Shown here: piece by piece, positions 61,820 through 64,000 of the stretch
Numbering within the stretch: position 1 is the stretch's first letter
How the letters are laid out: each line of letters opens with the position of its first letter
Source: Paenibacillus amylolyticus
GTDB lineage: Bacteria; Bacillota; Bacilli; Paenibacillales; Paenibacillaceae
Direction of reading: 5' to 3'
Length of the DNA: 64,000 bases
Assembly (NCBI RefSeq): GCF_001570725.1
Contig: NZ_BCNV01000001.1
Coordinates: 1,550,001-1,614,000, forward strand
Notes under the pieces: generated by a model
Seen by the model: only the letters and a program-made list of their open reading frames with translations
The model's database searches: none
What the model was told of the DNA's origin: nothing
Made by a program: the position numbers and the translations under genes

Positions 61820-61890
61820 TTACGCCTGTGCAACGATCATTTTGACCAAGATATCATCAATTTGTGAAGAAGTTAAAAATACATGATGAA

Positions 61891-61917
61891 AAGAGGGCAG
61901 AAATGCCCTCTTTTTTG
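61891..61917 (+). terminator. Intrinsic terminator after bphP
   Basis: AAGAGGGCA-GAAA-TGCCCTCTT, a perfect 9-bp stem, followed by six Ts. Confidence 0.9.
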
Positions 61918-61964
61918 TGCCCAAGAATGTCTTAATTTCGTCACCGCAGACACAGGACAAGTGT

Positions 61965-61970
61965 TATAAT
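61965..61970 (+). promoter_or_regulatory. Candidate -10 of the TerB-type operon
   Basis: A perfect TATAAT about 60 bases before the TerB-type start and 48 bases after the bphP terminator. The -35 region (around 61940) is weak. Confidence 0.45.
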
Positions 61971-62028
61971 GATCCCTATGGATACACTTGTTCGTATTCT
62001 GTCTTGGAGGAGGGTGAGATAACGTTCT

Positions 62029-63606
62029 ATGAAAGACAATTCAAGACAATTGGAATTTATGGAAATAGATCTGAGCGAAGAACTTGAAACAGCAGCTGTT
62101 CCGGTTCCTGATCGTTCAACCATTGTGCAGTCTGCACATGATACGATGCAACATCGTGGAGGCATATTGTCCTCGGAGAAACGTTTTGTAGAGGAAGCAA
62201 AGCAGTGGGCAGAGATGGTGGTGAATGTATCCCCGTGGGTTCCCTTCATGAGTTACTGGCCAACGTATGGCGTGATGAACGAAGCCCAGCGCAAGTGGTA
62301 TTTGTATTGGAGGAAGGAAGTTCGTCAGGGGAGTTACCCGGATACCGATCTGTCCTATCTATTTGTTCATATCTACGAGTTAATTAACGGCATTGGCTGG
62401 CAGAATCCTGAAGATGGTTATGATCAATTAAAGCAGCTATGGGTGAACTACCGTGAACGGCTGCCCCAATTAAATATATATATGCAAGAGTGGATGGTCG
62501 ATTATGTGCTGGTCCATCAGATGGAGATGTCTTTATCCGAGGTCATGGGTCTTTCGGGCGGATATTTGCCAGCAGAGATGCTGGATATGGAGTTGCAACG
62601 TATTTTACAGGAAAAGGTATCGGATATCTCGCTGAATGTGCTGCAAAGGTATTATGATTACGATATTACACTTAGCAAGTTCTACAGAGATGGCGGCAAA
62701 GAGGTGATGGAGCAGTACATCCCACGCGTCATGGCCTTGGTTGATTCGTACCTGGAACGTACGCGACAAGTTGGACTACTGTCTGAGTTTCAACCCAACG
62801 ATGAACGCACGGTGGAGCGCATCCTGTTTCGCAAAGCAGTCTATGATGATTCGATCTATGGAAGATCGGTATCGTTCAGATATATACCCATAGGTGAGCA
62901 GGCTGATTTTGTGCAGATGGTTACGCGGATCTACCGATGTACTGAAAATAAACTTCGTGAACTGCTCGGATTCAGAGGCCGATTGCGAGGACAGACGCTT
63001 GAACCCGAACTTGCGAATTTGATTGAACGTTACTTGGACAAAGCATATGCGACCGAGCAGGCTGAGGCTGTGGAGCAACCGATGATTCGGATTGATACAG
63101 AGAAATTGGCATCATTACAGCAGGAAAGTGAGTACGTGCGATTGGCGCTTACAATTGAGGATGATCACTCATCTGAAGTGAAGGATGAAGAGGATAACAA
63201 CGCAAAAGTTGCAAGTAATTTAGTAGATGCGCTAGAAGCAAGGAATGAGATCACTCCAACTGAAGGTTCCATAGAGTCGGAGCCATGCGCAGTAGAGATT
63301 GCAACAGGAGCGTCAGCAGAATCAATTGCGTTGCTGTGGGACGAGTCTGCTGAGGCTGATCTGGATGAAGAATGGCTGCTTTTTGCCAAGGAACTATCCC
63401 CTCAGCAGGTACAAACGATTCATGTTCTGCTTGGTGATAATCCTGATACGGAGCTGATGCGTCTGGCTGAGCAATATGGAACGATGCCTACGCTTCTGCT
63501 TGATGAACTTAATGATGTGGCTATGGAAACGATCGGTGATCTTCTGATCGATGGTGACCGGATTGTTCCTTATTATATAGAAGTGTTCGAACATGTGAAG
63601 AGGTGA
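62029..63606 (+). CDS. TerB_N/TerB_C domain protein
   Basis: 525 residues, preceded by GGAGGAGGG. The N-terminal part (about 55-240) has the TerB_N pattern: 'WVPFMSYWPTYGVMNEAQRKWYLYWRKEVRQGSYPDTDLSYLFVHIYELINGIGW'. The middle is helical, then an acidic low-complexity stretch (about 385-440). The C-terminal 75 residues ('DEEWLLFAKELSPQQVQTIHVLLG...LDELNDVAMETIGDLLID') match TerB_C. Known predictions place TerB_N/TerB_C proteins in operons with ATPases and helicases in tellurite- and stress-type DNA-processing systems. The next gene, six bases on, is a BrxD-like ATPase, which fits. The biochemical activity is unknown. Confidence 0.85.
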   Translation: MKDNSRQLEFMEIDLSEELETAAVPVPDRSTIVQSAHDTMQHRGGILSSEKRFVEEAKQWAEMVVNVSPWVPFMSYWPTYGVMNEAQRKWYLYWRKEVRQGSYPDTDLSYLFVHIYELINGIGWQNPEDGYDQLKQLWVNYRERLPQLNIYMQEWMVDYVLVHQMEMSLSEVMGLSGGYLPAEMLDMELQRILQEKVSDISLNVLQRYYDYDITLSKFYRDGGKEVMEQYIPRVMALVDSYLERTRQVGLLSEFQPNDERTVERILFRKAVYDDSIYGRSVSFRYIPIGEQADFVQMVTRIYRCTENKLRELLGFRGRLRGQTLEPELANLIERYLDKAYATEQAEAVEQPMIRIDTEKLASLQQESEYVRLALTIEDDHSSEVKDEEDNNAKVASNLVDALEARNEITPTEGSIESEPCAVEIATGASAESIALLWDESAEADLDEEWLLFAKELSPQQVQTIHVLLGDNPDTELMRLAEQYGTMPTLLLDELNDVAMETIGDLLIDGDRIVPYYIEVFEHVKR

Positions 63607-63612
63607 TACGCA

Positions 63613-64000
63613 GTGACAGAACTTAAAATACCGAAGCGGCTAACCACCGCACTTGTTAATTCGTTGACGGCGGGTGTTGTCCCGCGAATTGGATTGGAGC
63701 AGATTGCTGTCGGCCGGAAACCGGAAGTGGAAGCCATCTTACGGGATATGGACAATATTGCCGAGGGAGGGGCAGCGTTTAAACTCATTACCGGCCGTTA
63801 CGGTAGCGGTAAAAGCTTTCTTTTGCAGATGATTCGCAACTATGCGATGGATCGTGATTTCGTTGTGGCAGATGCTGATCTTTCACCAGAGCGACGATTG
63901 GTGGGAACCAAGGGGCAGGGACTTGCGACATATCGCGAACTGATGACTCGTCTGTCTACACGTACACGTCCGGATGGGGGAGCGTTGGAGCCGATTTTGC
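63613..64000 (+). CDS. BrxD-like (DUF2791) P-loop ATPase, partial
   Basis: A GTG at 63613, 7 bases after AGAGGTG, opens a frame that runs off the window (129 codons seen). The product begins 'RLTTALVNSLTAGVVPRIGLEQIAVGRKPEVEAILRDM' and has the Walker A motif GRYGSGKS at residues 61-68. This is the N-terminal signature of the BREX-system ATP-binding family (BrxD, formerly DUF2791), in which 'GVVPxxGLxxIAVGR' precedes the P-loop. It is in one operon with the TerB_N/TerB_C gene. A helicase (BrxHII-like) would be expected next in such modules but lies outside the window. Confidence 0.85.
   Translation, partial: MTELKIPKRLTTALVNSLTAGVVPRIGLEQIAVGRKPEVEAILRDMDNIAEGGAAFKLITGRYGSGKSFLLQMIRNYAMDRDFVVADADLSPERRLVGTKGQGLATYRELMTRLSTRTRPDGGALEPIL

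Noticed and set aside
62029..64000. Calling a complete BREX locus
   Set aside because: Only a BrxD-like N-terminus is visible; no PglZ, PglX, BrxC or helicase lies in the window.
1..64000. tRNA, rRNA, CRISPR array, prophage or transposase genes
   Set aside because: No cloverleaf, ribosomal RNA segment, regularly spaced repeat array, phage structural gene or transposase frame was seen.

Overview
The window looks like chromosomal DNA of a Paenibacillus-like member of the Bacillales. The grounds are the mix of B. subtilis-like families (BdhA, AmpS, CysJI, YeeI, YfmM, Bce-type module, YqkB), many TTG/GTG starts behind strong AGGAGG sites, dense U-tailed intrinsic terminators, and a very large exported glycoside hydrolase ending in SLH domains. 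This is inference from gene content; no rRNA, tRNA, prophage, transposase gene or CRISPR array was seen.

Layout. 1-9.5 kb: the tail of an ABC permease with an OmpR-family two-component pair, a UbiD-family decarboxylase, an HD-GYP protein, an SRPBCC protein with a tiny membrane protein, an MFS exporter divergent from its TetR regulator, and a D-2-hydroxyacid dehydrogenase. 9.7-15.2 kb: a LacI regulator divergent from a butanediol dehydrogenase with matching operators, an exported propeller-like protein, and an Old Yellow Enzyme. 15.6-21.7 kb: a NagZ-like lipoprotein and a complete Bce-type peptide-antibiotic sensing/detoxification module (regulator, kinase, ATPase, permease) with a predicted BceR-type site. 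21.8-32.6 kb: an HpaB-type hydroxylase, a second two-component pair with 11-bp direct repeats, an AI-2E-family transporter, an Asp23 protein, AraC with an aldo-keto reductase, an acyl-CoA synthetase and an M29 aminopeptidase.

32.6-44.7 kb: a MITE-like repeat, a GyrI-like protein, a cytoplasmic LRR protein with 21-residue nested repeats, a nitroreductase, a D,D-carboxypeptidase, an IscA-like protein, an OpuF/EgtUV-type importer (ATPase plus fused permease/binding protein) followed by a flavin disulfide reductase, a SET-domain protein and an ABC-F ATPase. 45-50.3 kb: one 1740-residue surface GH43 enzyme behind a consensus promoter and a palindromic operator. 50.5-58.2 kb: assimilatory sulfite reductase (cysJI), a YebC-family regulator, a three-gene operon placing a Crp/Fnr regulator between two YdcZ-type transporters, and a Nif3-like protein. 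58.5-61.8 kb: heme oxygenase plus a bacteriophytochrome with a degenerate GGDEF output. 62-64 kb: a TerB_N/TerB_C protein followed by a BrxD-like P-loop ATPase cut by the window end.

The best candidate for a poorly described system is the TerB/BrxD-like pair at the right edge, whose remaining genes lie outside the window. Next are the thiol/betaine importer coupled to a disulfide reductase, the phytochrome with a degenerate output, and three MITE-like intergenic elements, one of which has a second, internally deleted copy in the window. Start codons were reassigned wherever a better-spaced ribosome binding site argued for it.
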